This document shows, piece by piece, positions 63,988 through 64,000 of a stretch of 64,000 bases of DNA. Numbering within the stretch: the first letter of the stretch is position 1; each line of letters begins with the position of its first letter. Source of the stretch: JANMAT01 sp031359995 (GTDB lineage: Bacteria > Actinomycetota > Acidimicrobiia > Acidimicrobiales > Ilumatobacteraceae); NCBI GenBank assembly GCA_031359995.1, contig JANMAT010000225.1, positions 8,589 through 72,588 on the forward strand, in the 5' to 3' direction. A model generated the notes under the pieces. It did no database searches. It worked only from the letters and a program-made list of their open reading frames with translations, and was not told the DNA's origin. The translations under genes were made by a program, and so were the position numbers.

Positions 63988-64000
63988 CAATGGTCTGGTC
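63988..64000 (+). promoter_or_regulatory. GGTCTG motif at the window's right edge
   Basis: The last bases read ACAATGGTCTGGTC, the same core as at 57868 and 60180, in an apparent promoter region after the GntR gene. The next gene lies outside the window. Confidence 0.35.

Overview
The window reads as a high-GC actinobacterial chromosome segment, most likely from an Acidimicrobiia-type organism. That placement is an inference from gene content, codon bias toward G/C in the third position, Rex and CIRCE control, and many leaderless promoters. Coding density is high and genes lie on both strands. I saw no tRNA, rRNA, CRISPR array, transposase or integrase.

Layout. 0-3.2 kb: a GNAT acetyltransferase cut by the left edge, a MoaD/ThiS-like sulfur carrier, a CIRCE-controlled groEL without groES, and a divergent homologue of formaldehyde-activating enzyme. 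3.2-8.4 kb: a compact three-gene cassette that looks like a conflict or defence system. It holds an EACC1-like small protein, a 977-residue caspase-like/TIR-like/TPR-like protein and a patatin-like phospholipase with membrane helices. A perfect 53-bp direct repeat flanks the cassette and duplicates the 3' end of the neighbouring surface-protein gene. 8.4-20 kb: a secreted SGNH hydrolase with three RLVDTR repeats, an aldehyde dehydrogenase/UxaA pair, a decayed chemoreceptor, a GAF protein, an aminotransferase, a betaine-type ABC transporter whose ATPase has lost several catalytic motifs, proC, a candidate small RNA and a SAM hydrolase. 20-25 kb: an acyl-CoA ligase/monooxygenase/amidohydrolase group. 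25.5-31.8 kb: rex followed by tetrapyrrole genes (hemA, hemD, hemB, hemL; hemC is not here). 32-36 kb: a lysine-rich repeat membrane protein, a MenJ-like reductase and a cytochrome c. 36-57 kb: one long run carrying a b6f-type cytochrome complex (ferredoxin, split cytochrome b, Rieske protein, dihaem cytochrome c, unknown membrane subunits) and then a complete 14-subunit complex I operon, nuoA-N, with a lipoprotein gene between nuoD and nuoE. 57-64 kb: a PuuD-like amidotransferase, two carboxymuconolactone decarboxylase-family genes, threonine ammonia-lyase, and an SDR/glutamine-synthetase-like/amidotransferase/GntR group suggestive of polyamine or amine catabolism.

How it fits together. Rex senses NADH/NAD+. 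Good Rex-operator matches lie in front of rex and in front of the cytochrome/complex I run, so respiration and haem supply are probably tuned together. The right-hand catabolic genes share a GGTCTG-type motif that the local GntR repressor could read.

Most notable observations: (1) the second carboxymuconolactone-decarboxylase gene has a single in-frame TGA exactly where the second redox cysteine of CxxC is expected, followed by a hairpin with a GGTC loop at SECIS distance, so it is a strong selenoprotein candidate; (2) the repeat-flanked EACC1/caspase/patatin cassette; (3) the Rex operator before the respiratory operon; (4) a consistent leaderless -10 signature (TANNNT, 6-8 nt before the start codon) that fixes many start codons.
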